DNA of 64,000 nucleotides. Source: Prevotella sp. P5-92. GTDB lineage: Bacteria > Bacteroidota > Bacteroidia > Bacteroidales > Bacteroidaceae. Below, piece after piece: positions 56,577-63,901 of this stretch. Position numbers and translations under genes: made by a program. The stretch spans positions 96,978 to 160,977 of the forward strand of contig NZ_NPJG01000038.1 of assembly GCF_002251245.1 (NCBI RefSeq), in the 5' to 3' direction. The notes under the pieces are model-generated. The model was not told where the DNA came from. It saw only the letters and a list, made by a program, of their open reading frames with translations, and ran no database searches. Each line of letters opens with the position of its first letter. Position 1 is the first letter of the stretch.

Positions 56577-56897
56577 ATGAACATAACAACAGGAGATGAA
56601 GCTTTGCTGGAATTGTTCGAAAACGGCAGGACATCCAGCAGAAAGTATAGAAAACTTCCAATAGCCGCAATCAAAGGTTATGTTAAGGCTGTCAACAAGA
56701 TGAGAGCTGCGACAAGAATTGAAGACATCATGCGCGATAACGGTTTACGATACGAGAGACTTCAAGGAGACAGAAAAGACCAAGAATCCGTAAGGTGCAA
56801 TGACGTCTGGAGATTGATATTCCAAAGTTCTCCTGCAGACGGCAGCATTATCATTACCGAAATAGTATTAATTGAAATTTCGCATCATTATGACTAA
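56577..56897 (+). CDS. higB: RelE/HigB-type toxin
   Basis: 106 residues, small basic protein of the RelE/HigB superfamily: KYRKLPIAAIKGYVKAVNKMRAA, then LRYERLQGDRKDQESVRCNDVWRLIFQ, which matches the core strand pattern with conserved Arg (WRLIF) and the C-terminal ITEIVLIEISHHYD. Homologues cleave mRNA, usually on the ribosome. Here the toxin gene comes first, as in hig systems, and overlaps the antitoxin gene by 8 bp. Confidence 0.88.
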   Translation: MNITTGDEALLELFENGRTSSRKYRKLPIAAIKGYVKAVNKMRAATRIEDIMRDNGLRYERLQGDRKDQESVRCNDVWRLIFQSSPADGSIIITEIVLIEISHHYD

Positions 56898-58005
56898 GTT
56901 TAGTTTCAATCAGGCAGTACCATTTGAGGCAACTCATGTAGGAGAGGTTATTAAGGATGAATTATCTGCACGTAATATGAAGCAGAGCGAATTGTCCGAA
57001 CTCACAGGCATACAGAAACCCATTCTGAATGATGTCATAAGAGGCAAACGCTCTCTGACACCAGAAATGGCTTTGTTGCTGGAAAACGCTCTTGGCATTT
57101 CTGCAACATACCTTATGAACATTCAGACACAATACGAATTGGATTGTGCCAAACTGAGTGAAAAGGTTATGTTGCAGACTAAAATGCTAGAGATATGGAA
57201 TGTACTTAAAGTACAAGTGTCAATACCTTTTTTCAGAAAGGTAAATATTGTCAATGGAAACATAGTCGAGGATGTGAAGCGCATCTTTGAAGTATTTGCC
57301 GTTGACAATTTAGATGATTTCTTTGGTTTGAAAGCCGAGGAGATGGAACTCTCATATTATCGCAAGTCCGACAAGGCAAAAACAGACCCTGTAGATATAT
57401 TGTCATGGAAGTATTACTGCTATCATCTTTCAAAATCCGTTGAATCCCCATCATGCCCTTTTGACAAAGGGGCGGATGTTCAGGCTTTGACTATTGAGCT
57501 GAATAGTGTATTCAAGGAGAACAAGGACACGGTCAATCGGACAAAAATGGTTCTTGACAAATATGGCATCAAATTCATTGTTGTTAATAAAGTCGGACAG
57601 GTACCTGTCGACGGGATGTCATTTTGGAATGGGGACACACCAACTATTGTCATCACAGAAAGGATTGCCACCATTGACAATTTCGCCTTTACTACCTTGC
57701 ATGAAGTCGGGCATGTATTCAGGCATCTTTCCCCAAACGGCAAAGCGATGATCAACCTTATGGAGGACAAGAAGAGCATAGAGGAATCTGAGGCAGATGA
57801 TTTCGCTTTGAACGCAATCATTCCTAGTGCCGACTGGAAAAAGTTCATGTCAAAAACTCGCAATGTCATTCCTTACAAGATTGCTCCATATATCAAAATG
57901 GAAGCTGACAACCACAATGTTAATCCACAACTTCTGTTTGGGCGTTACAAACACGACATTGGTATATATAAGATAAAGAACTTTTTTGAGACAAAAGTTC
58001 TATGA
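56890..58005 (+). CDS. higA: HigA-type antitoxin fused to an ImmA/IrrE (M78) metalloprotease domain
   Basis: 371 residues from ATG 56890 (MTKFSFNQAVPFEATHVGE). N-terminal HTH of the HigA/XRE type (about 15-75: HVGEVIKDELSARNMKQSELSELTGIQKPILNDVIRGKRSLTPEMALLLENALG). A linker of about 150 residues follows. The C-terminal zinc-peptidase domain has HEVGH (271-275) and the third-ligand region EESEADDFALNAII. An ordinary HigA is about 100 residues. The metalloprotease part could cut the antitoxin or a partner on a signal; this is inference from ImmA and IrrE, which cleave repressors. Confidence 0.9.
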   Translation: MTKFSFNQAVPFEATHVGEVIKDELSARNMKQSELSELTGIQKPILNDVIRGKRSLTPEMALLLENALGISATYLMNIQTQYELDCAKLSEKVMLQTKMLEIWNVLKVQVSIPFFRKVNIVNGNIVEDVKRIFEVFAVDNLDDFFGLKAEEMELSYYRKSDKAKTDPVDILSWKYYCYHLSKSVESPSCPFDKGADVQALTIELNSVFKENKDTVNRTKMVLDKYGIKFIVVNKVGQVPVDGMSFWNGDTPTIVITERIATIDNFAFTTLHEVGHVFRHLSPNGKAMINLMEDKKSIEESEADDFALNAIIPSADWKKFMSKTRNVIPYKIAPYIKMEADNHNVNPQLLFGRYKHDIGIYKIKNFFETKVL

Positions 58006-58014
58006 TAATCGACA

Positions 58015-58053
58015 AAACACCGTTGGCATTCGATTCTGTAGCCAACGGTGTTT
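58015..58053. terminator. Bidirectional terminator between higA and azgA-like gene
   Basis: 13-bp perfect arms AAACACCGTTGGC (58015-58027) and its complement (58041-58053) around a 13-nt loop, between convergent genes. Confidence 0.85.
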
Positions 58054-58057
58054 CAAT

Positions 58058-59362
58058 TTATTCGTCCTTGTTAATCGTGAAGAAATGACCACGTTTACGG
58101 CGTTCCCGCTCCTTCTTCATCTCAGCCGTGAAATTGAGCACAGCATAGGTTATCACACCCACGACAATGCCATCGCTGATGCTTCCGATAATTGCCATCA
58201 CCAGGATGACCAGCACCGAGGGGATGGCCTCCACAGGATTGGTAAAGTTGATGTGTTTGATGGCTGCAAACATGTGGAAACTGACCACCAAGAGAATGGC
58301 ACCTGTAACCACGGGCGGAATGGCCAGGAAAAGGGGTGAAAAGAAGAGGGCAAAGAGGAAGCATATCGCTGTCACCAAAGAGGTGACCCCTGTCCGGCCA
58401 CCTTCGGCCACACCCGCGGCACTTTCCAGATAACTGGTACAGGTAGTGGTGCCCATCAAACCGCTCAACATTGAACTGATGGCATCCACTTGGAAGATAT
58501 GAGACATGCGGCTGATGCGCCCATTGCTACGGCTCAGACTCGTATTGCTGAGTACACCTGAGACAGTACCGATGGTGTCGAAAACATCGAGGAAGAAAAT
58601 AGACACCACACACACAAACATATCTATAGAGAATATGTCCTCACTCCACTCCATCTGCATAAACAGGGGTGCAGGCGATTCGGGTATCCTCATCACTTCG
58701 TCGAAACGGGTCAATCCCAAGGGAATGCCAAGAATCGTGGAGGCAATGATGCTCAAGAAGATAGCTCCCTTTACCCTATAGACAATCAGCACGCCTGACA
58801 GCATCACGCAGATGGCAAAGAGTTGTTTCTCTGGTTCGGTAACGATACTGGCCAGAGAGACAATGGCAGCTCCCGAGTCGGTCATACCTGCACTCTTGAG
58901 TCCAAGCGAGGCCAAAAATAAACCTACTCCCACCGCCGTAGCACTGCGCAGCGAGAGGGGGATGCTCTCCATAATCAGATAGCGCAACCTGGAGAAGGCA
59001 AGAGCCGTAAACAAGACACCTTCCAACAGGATGGCCGTGAGGGCGAAATGCCAGGAATAGCCCATCTGCATACACACCGTACCACTGATGAAAAAAAGCA
59101 GTCCCACACCAGGAGCCACTGCCAGAGGACGCTTGGCATAGACCGCCATCAAGAAGGTACTCACTGCACTTACCAGTGCAGTGGCCGTAAACAGAGCTGC
59201 CGTTGGAAAGGGGTCGGCCGTCCCGCCCACTCCTTCAAAAGCCTTTGGGGCCAAGGCGAGGATATAAGCCATGACAATAAAAGTACTTGTCCCGGCAAAC
59301 ACCTCGGTTCGCAACGAATGCTGGCTACTATTGAATCCGAATATCTTGGCTATCTTTCTCAT
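58058..59362 (-). CDS. NCS2 purine permease (AzgA/guanine-hypoxanthine type)
   Basis: Proton-coupled nucleobase transporter in the inner membrane, 434 residues with about 12-14 helices. Typical of the AzgA/PbuG branch: LRTEVFAGTSTFIVMAYILALAP at the start, NGRISRMSHIFQVDAISSMLSGLMGTTTCTSYLESAAGVAEGGRTGVTSL in the middle with the conserved TSYLESAAG core. Follows the UraA-type gene by 18 bp on the same strand, and its stop faces the terminator shared with higA. Confidence 0.9.
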   Translation of the reverse strand: MRKIAKIFGFNSSQHSLRTEVFAGTSTFIVMAYILALAPKAFEGVGGTADPFPTAALFTATALVSAVSTFLMAVYAKRPLAVAPGVGLLFFISGTVCMQMGYSWHFALTAILLEGVLFTALAFSRLRYLIMESIPLSLRSATAVGVGLFLASLGLKSAGMTDSGAAIVSLASIVTEPEKQLFAICVMLSGVLIVYRVKGAIFLSIIASTILGIPLGLTRFDEVMRIPESPAPLFMQMEWSEDIFSIDMFVCVVSIFFLDVFDTIGTVSGVLSNTSLSRSNGRISRMSHIFQVDAISSMLSGLMGTTTCTSYLESAAGVAEGGRTGVTSLVTAICFLFALFFSPLFLAIPPVVTGAILLVVSFHMFAAIKHINFTNPVEAIPSVLVILVMAIIGSISDGIVVGVITYAVLNFTAEMKKERERRKRGHFFTINKDE

Positions 59363-59380
59363 ATATCTTGTCTTTCTATT

Positions 59381-60742
59381 TCATGCTTGCGGCTTTTGGG
59401 GTTCATCATGATGGTCGGCAAGGCCGGTGGGGGACGAAGCATCTTCGTCAGAAGCATGCTCTTCCTGGGGAGTCAAAGCTGCTCGATTGGGAATGGCCAA
59501 ATGGAGAACCAGTCCCGTGATAAAGGCAACGGTGATGGATGTGAGCCTGATATTGCCTACCCGAAGGCCTCCATCCAAGAGGAGTGCAATAATGGCGTAT
59601 GCAGCGAGTGTGGAGAAGATGATGACGAGCGACCTCGCATGCCGGTTCTTTTTCTCAAGGAGTCTTGCCGTACACCAACCTACCCAGATGACCATGATAT
59701 ACATGATGAACGTGATACCCCCGATGACAGCTGCAGGAATACTACTGATGAGAGCTGTGAGTTTGGGACAGCAGGAAAGCACAATCATCATCACTGCCAC
59801 CATACGCAGGAGGCTGGGGTCACAGATGCGGTTAAGCCGAATCAGTCCCGTTGTCTGCGTATAGGCTGTGGGCTGAGAAGCCCCAAACACAGCAGCAAGC
59901 AAGGTGGCAAGTCCGCTGGCACTGATGCTGCGCGGTAGTCCGATGATTCGCAGATAATTCTTCTTCGCAGTGCATGAGATAATAATCATATCCGCCACAT
60001 GTTCGCTCAAGGCGATGACTGCCAGCGGCAACACCGTCACGAAGACGATTCCCACCATGTCAACATCCCAATGTTCGAGTACTCTGAAAGCCATGCAATC
60101 ACTGTCGAAAGGAGATGCCAACCAGTGTGCACCCCGGAGTGCATCCAGCGAGAATGTGCCCCTAACGAGAGACAATACCAATCCTGCCGCCATACCAATA
60201 AAAATGGAAAACAATCTCACCCTTCCCTTGAAGAACAGTTGCGCCAAGGCCACAGCCACTATCGTGACGATGCCCGTCAGCCAGTCGGTGCGGATGGAAT
60301 AAGTGGAGGAGAAAAGCATGTCGATGCCAATGACCATAATCAGCGGCGCTGCCAACGTCGAGGGAAAGAGGCTGATGACCTTCTCCCGCGGCACCATCCG
60401 GAGCAGCTGGCCCACCAACAAATAAATAACGCCGATAAACAGTGACCCGAGACAGACGTAACAATCGGCCAGCACATCAGTCATCCCCCTGCTGACAGCC
60501 TGATGATGGATGAACGTCATGCCAGCGAGTATCGTAAACGAACTGCCATAGTAGAAGGGTATCTTACCCGATGTAAAATAATGAAACATCAGGGTGGAAA
60601 CACCCGAGAAAAGCAGAGCCAAAGGGATGGACAAGCCCAAAACAATAGGTACAAACACGGTACCTGCAAAAACCGCTAACAGATGCTGCAGCGAGAGAGC
60701 CAAACGCATGGCCAGTGGGTGATGGGATACATTTCGTATCAT
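59381..60742 (-). CDS. NCS2 nucleobase permease (uracil/xanthine type)
   Basis: 453 residues, about 14 helices. Resembles the UraA/XanQ branch: LSLQHLLAVFAGTVFVPIVLGL at the start, FYYGSSFTILAGM, and the conserved glutamate motif VIALSEHVADMIIISC, with FGASQPTAYTQTTGLIRLN near the substrate site. Its start is preceded by AGGAGG seven bases upstream (plus-strand CCTCCT at 60750-60755), a classical Shine-Dalgarno sequence that is rare in this phylum. Substrate (uracil or xanthine) cannot be told from sequence alone. Confidence 0.88.
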   Translation of the reverse strand: MIRNVSHHPLAMRLALSLQHLLAVFAGTVFVPIVLGLSIPLALLFSGVSTLMFHYFTSGKIPFYYGSSFTILAGMTFIHHQAVSRGMTDVLADCYVCLGSLFIGVIYLLVGQLLRMVPREKVISLFPSTLAAPLIMVIGIDMLFSSTYSIRTDWLTGIVTIVAVALAQLFFKGRVRLFSIFIGMAAGLVLSLVRGTFSLDALRGAHWLASPFDSDCMAFRVLEHWDVDMVGIVFVTVLPLAVIALSEHVADMIIISCTAKKNYLRIIGLPRSISASGLATLLAAVFGASQPTAYTQTTGLIRLNRICDPSLLRMVAVMMIVLSCCPKLTALISSIPAAVIGGITFIMYIMVIWVGWCTARLLEKKNRHARSLVIIFSTLAAYAIIALLLDGGLRVGNIRLTSITVAFITGLVLHLAIPNRAALTPQEEHASDEDASSPTGLADHHDEPQKPQA

Positions 60743-60766
60743 ACGGAGGCCTCCTGATTGCTATGA

Positions 60767-61345
60767 CTATTTCAATACCGACTCTACCTTCATGAGCGAG
60801 TCCATCTCGTCGAGTTTGGCCGCCACCGTATCTATCTCATGCACCACCCGGGTGAGTTGTTCACAACCTTCATGGATGCCCTGTATCACCTCACGCCGCT
60901 GCTCATCATCGAGCGGCATCGATTCGTCGGCCAGAAGCTGCACAAAACCATACATCTGGTTGAGCGGGGTGCGTATCTCATGAGCCAGGTTTTGGGTATA
61001 GACGGTCTTCTTCTTCGACAGCCGCTCAGCCTCGTCTCTGGCTTCCTCCACCAACCGGTTGGTACGCTGCAGTGCTCGGTTCTTGCGCTCCAGCAGCATC
61101 ATCCCCTGACGGTGACGCACCCTCAAACCCCATATAAAGAAAATCATCATCACGCTGATAACAACACAGAGGGAGAGGAAATTCACCTTCGACCTCACTT
61201 GCAACAGTTCGTTCTGTGCTTGCAATTCAGCCAAGGTGGTGGCCGCGGATGTCAACACATTTACACATGTCAGCACAATGGACAAAAAACAGATTTTGGC
61301 CAAATGGAAACTACTGGCGGAGAGGGAGAATATCATGGGTTTCAT
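60767..61345 (-). CDS. Truncated histidine-kinase-like protein (HisKA without ATPase domain)
   Basis: 192 residues: two hydrophobic segments (about 14-34 and 54-74), a short extracytoplasmic loop between them, a coiled coil (83-115), and an H-box with His122 in NLAHEIRTPLNQMYGFVQLL. The dimerisation helix pair ends at about residue 190, and the HATPase domain that should follow is missing; the TAG stop is followed after 24 bp by the permease gene, in a different context, so it does not look like a simple frameshift. It could dimerise with another kinase and receive phosphate in trans, or be a remnant. Confidence 0.82.
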   Translation of the reverse strand: MKPMIFSLSASSFHLAKICFLSIVLTCVNVLTSAATTLAELQAQNELLQVRSKVNFLSLCVVISVMMIFFIWGLRVRHRQGMMLLERKNRALQRTNRLVEEARDEAERLSKKKTVYTQNLAHEIRTPLNQMYGFVQLLADESMPLDDEQRREVIQGIHEGCEQLTRVVHEIDTVAAKLDEMDSLMKVESVLK

Positions 61346-61522
61346 ATATCTTATGATTTGGAAGATAAACTATGTATCATAATGTTGCGATTACCTGAAA
61401 GACAGGAAAGTGATAAGCGAAAAGACACTACTAGTAGTCATCAATTCGCTGCGAAGTTAATCAAAATAGTTGATTTCCCAATCATTTTACAATAATTATG
61501 TGAAGAATTTTAAAATCTTTAA

Positions 61523-61547
61523 CAAAAAAGCTAAAGCCCTTCGGCTT
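61523..61547 (-). terminator. Terminator of the DUF6169-like module
   Basis: Minus-strand AAGCC-GAAG-GGCTT hairpin followed after four bases by a run of six T, about 85 bp after the stop of the gene at 61631. Confidence 0.65.
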
Positions 61548-61630
61548 ATAACCTCCCACCACAATATTACAGTTCATTAATCATCCGAGCCACCGGCTCC
61601 AAATCTGTGTCCATCCGTGAATAAATGCAA

Positions 61631-62140
61631 TTATTCTCCTGCTGTAGGCTTTGAATTCAAGAGGTTAATAGTTGTTGTAAATTCTTTAACTATATCCGAG
61701 AATTTGGGATTATCATAACGAATAATCAAGGCCGCGAAATTCTCGTTCTCATCTTCATCATATATAGTCATCGGCTGAAAGTAATAATCATCACTCTTAC
61801 CATACAAACTAAACCAATATTTAAAGAGACGGTTCCTCATCTTCTGCATACCATCCCCGGTTTCGCATATATAAAGCAGACCAGCCTGATTCTTTTCAAA
61901 GAACTCCTGAACTATTGAAAGAATTGTATCACGAACTTTTAAGTCTCTTGGAGACTTAGAGCCTTTGGGATTAGAAATTCCAAACTGGTAAGAAAGCCCT
62001 GATTGAAGTATGTCGTCTTCTTCAAAGCTGACAAATATTTCAGCAGAAGAATCAGTGATGAAACTGAAAGTTTCATCACCACGTTGTTTCACCTCATAAG
62101 GAGAATTGGAATTTATTGAAGATAACGAAAGAGGATTCAT
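61631..62140 (-). CDS. DUF6169-like protein of unknown function
   Basis: 169 residues from ATG 62140 (upstream TTG/GTG starts would overlap the small gene further). Resembles DUF6169 proteins of Bacteroidota: PYEVKQRGDETFSFITDSSAEIFVSFEEDD, SPRDLKVRDTILSIVQEFFEKN and LLYICETGDGMQKMRNRLFKYWF are the recognisable parts. Alpha/beta, soluble. Translationally coupled to the preceding 51-aa gene through a TGATG overlap. Family name from memory; function not known. Confidence 0.72.
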   Translation of the reverse strand: MNPLSLSSINSNSPYEVKQRGDETFSFITDSSAEIFVSFEEDDILQSGLSYQFGISNPKGSKSPRDLKVRDTILSIVQEFFEKNQAGLLYICETGDGMQKMRNRLFKYWFSLYGKSDDYYFQPMTIYDEDENENFAALIIRYDNPKFSDIVKEFTTTINLLNSKPTAGE

Positions 62141-62295
62141 CACCAAACTTCTACTTCTACAGGGTATTCACCAGTTTGATCCTTATAACTCTCGCGTGCC
62201 AATACCTCAAGTCTTTCAACCATTCGGCGCTTAGTCTCTTTTGCTGAATTCCAACGTCTTAGAGCTTCTTCTCTTGTTATTTTTATCTTATCCAT
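62140..62295 (-). CDS. Small 51-aa protein coupled to the DUF6169-like gene
   Basis: Short gene read directly from the minus strand: begins MDKIKITREEALRRWNSA and ends EYPVEVEVW. Strongly charged, helical (EEALRRWNSAKETKRRMVERLEVLARE). Its TGA stop overlaps the ATG of the next gene by one base (TGATG). It sits behind TATCTTTG (62322-62329), so it is the first gene of a two-gene unit. Small helix plus larger soluble partner is a layout seen in toxin-antitoxin or immunity pairs, but nothing in the sequence proves that. Confidence 0.75.
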   Translation of the reverse strand: MDKIKITREEALRRWNSAKETKRRMVERLEVLARESYKDQTGEYPVEVEVW

Positions 62296-62317
62296 AGCAG
62301 TATATCTTTAAAAATCC

Positions 62318-62469
62318 GCTGCAAAGATAGTGCAAAAAATCGATTTAGCGAAGAAAAAGAGAATAAATTATCTTTTTTGAGCGTGAGATTTTTATTTAAA
62401 TCGAAGACAAAACCAAATTTAAAGTCCAAAAACTTTTATTTTTTTTGTTGAGATGCAGCCTATCTTATC
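62318..62469. repeat. Copy 1 of the ~145-bp promoter-bearing repeat
   Basis: Begins CGCTGCAAAGATAGTGCAAA and ends near AGATGCAGCCTATCTTATC. Contains the complement of TATCTTTG (62322-62329), which is the promoter core of the 51-aa gene, two AAATCGA copies and T-rich tracts. Nearly identical to 63595-63901. Confidence 0.9.
62322..62329 (-). promoter_or_regulatory. Promoter core (-7) of the 51-aa/DUF6169 unit
   Basis: Minus-strand TATCTTTG, 26 bp upstream of the small gene; TTCG sits 19 bp farther upstream at the -33 position. Confidence 0.65.
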
Positions 62470-62592
62470 AAAATTTACTCAAATAATTCCAATCCACCAA
62501 ACATTCCCCCCCCCTCTTATCAGAAACTTGCGCAGCTTGATGAGCTTGCGAATAATCCTTCATCATTAGTCAAAAGCAGTTCTCCCACAAAG

Positions 62593-62758
62593 TCCGCTTG
62601 CGGACCTCCATCTGTGTCCATATGTGTCATCTGTGGATATATATTTTTTTCTTCAATTTACGAATAATTCCCGAAACTTGCTTCAGCTTGATGAACACCT
62701 CTTTTAATTGACAATGTGTGAATAACTTCGCGTTCCCCTCCTCCGTCCGCCTGCGGAC
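62593..62758. repeat. Two GTCCGCnnGCGGAC hairpins in non-coding sequence
   Basis: Copies at 62593-62606 and 62745-62758, each followed by CTCC; the preceding CTTG-CAGCTTGATGA segments are also duplicated (near 62528 and 62682). The 62470-62849 stretch has no gene that can be supported. A run of nine C lies at 62506-62514. Confidence 0.7.
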
Positions 62759-62849
62759 CTCCGTTCCCCTCCGTGTTTTCCATATGAACAGTAAGGGTTG
62801 TGTCCAACTTTTTGGGTTCACTTCATGACCTGTCCCCTGATTCGTGTCA

Positions 62850-63557
62850 TTATCTAAACTTTACAATACAATCAATACAAACCGGTTTACCGGAAAGACT
62901 TTCAACAAAAACATTTGCAGGATGCATGTCTTCAAGATATAAGCGATTAGAAATATAATTTACCCCTAACGAATCACCATTGTCATGAAATCCTTTTGAT
63001 GATACCATTAAGTCAATTTCTTCCTTTGTGGCAAGCCTAAGGCACTCGATATACGGTTGTGTCAAAATGATGCGAAATAATCCATCATCATCACGTGTAA
63101 AGCCAACAACCCGCATTATAGTTTCAGGGAAAAGGTAATTATGAAGAGCTATAGCTTCAAGCGCACGACCTAATGTGGAATAGATAGAAGCACGTAGTTT
63201 TACGACATGCGAATCTCCCATCTTGCAAAAAACCTTAGCCTCGGCTCCATGCGCAAGCTCAGGCCCAAAGTTGTCCTTAAGCCAATTTTCTGCTTAAGCA
63301 ATCCATACGCCATTTTGTTCTGCCCATACCTGAATGGCCTTCTCTTGGGCCTCGTCTATTTCCCAGTTTGCTGGAGTCGTTTCGCCTTTTCCAGCATTTC
63401 CACCTGACTCAATGCTTTTTCGGGTGAAATCACATACGAGGATCGCCCCAACGAGGAGCGGACCAGCTGAGCAGACTCCTGCATGCTCTGGCTGATTAAA
63501 CTTAGGAATGTCTTCTGTTCCATTTAATATATTATTAATATGTTCATCAATGTTCAT
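62850..63557 (-). pseudogene. Polyvalent-protein kinase-like gene broken by an in-frame stop
   Basis: 236 codons from ATG 63557, in one frame, interrupted once by TAA at 63294-63296. The N-terminal part starts MNIDEHINNILNGTEDIP and ends QVWAEQNGVWIA; after the stop the same frame continues AENWLKDNFGPELAHGAEAKVF and goes on to the former ATG 63221. The continuous protein resembles the kinase-like domain found in polyvalent phage/ICE proteins: KLRASIYSTLGRALE, LEDMHPANVFV (catalytic loop) and CIDCIVKF. A single GAA to TAA change would explain the break (IAEAENW). A start at 63221 would lack the front of the fold. The family call is from memory. Confidence 0.68.
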
Positions 63558-63594
63558 AATAAAATCTTTACTTTTGACTCCAAATGGAATACAC

Positions 63595-63901
63595 GCTGCA
63601 AAGATAGTGCAAATCGAAGACAAAACCAAATAAAAAAGCTTTTTTTTATTTTTTTTGTTGAGATGCAGCCTATCTTATCCAAAGATAGTGCAAAAAATCG
63701 ATTTAGCGAAGAAAAAGAGAATGAATTATCTTTTTTGAGCGTAAGATTTTTATTTAAATCGAAGACAAAACCAAATAAAAAAGCTTTTTTTTATTTTTTT
63801 TGTTGAGATGCAGCCTATCTTATCCAAAGATAGTGCAAAAAATCGATTCAGCAAAGAAAAAGAGAATAAATTATCTTTTTTGAGCGTAAGATTGTTATTT
63901 A
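63595..63901. repeat. Copies 2-4 of the ~145-bp repeat
   Basis: Copy 2 (63595-63679) begins like copy 1 but lacks about 65 bp between the two AAATCGA motifs, consistent with deletion at that microhomology. Copy 3 (63680-63823) is complete; copy 4 (63824-63901) stops at TATTTA, where sequence similarity to the other copies ends and GGGAGTGTCG begins. Spacing of copies 3 and 4 is 144-145 bp. Each junction has the hairpin CTATCTT-AAGATAG. Confidence 0.92.
63599..63630 (-). promoter_or_regulatory. Promoter of the kinase-like pseudogene
   Basis: Minus-strand TTTG (63627-63630), 20-bp spacer, TATCTTTG (63599-63606); both in repeat copy 2. The deletion in this copy placed the TTTG at the ideal distance. 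Confidence 0.8.

Noticed and set aside
59048..59938. Plus-strand open frame of 296 codons across two permease genes
   Set aside because: Antisense to two clear NCS2 genes, with Cys/His-rich nonsense composition and no family similarity.
62627..62821. 64-codon minus-strand frame with KTRRGTEVRRRTEEGN
   Set aside because: Lies in the non-coding hairpin-rich stretch; its basic composition comes from the GTCCGC repeats, and no promoter core precedes it.
63540..63806. Plus-strand frame of 88 codons over the right-hand repeats
   Set aside because: Formed by the tandem T-rich repeat itself; it repeats its own sequence and has no start signal.
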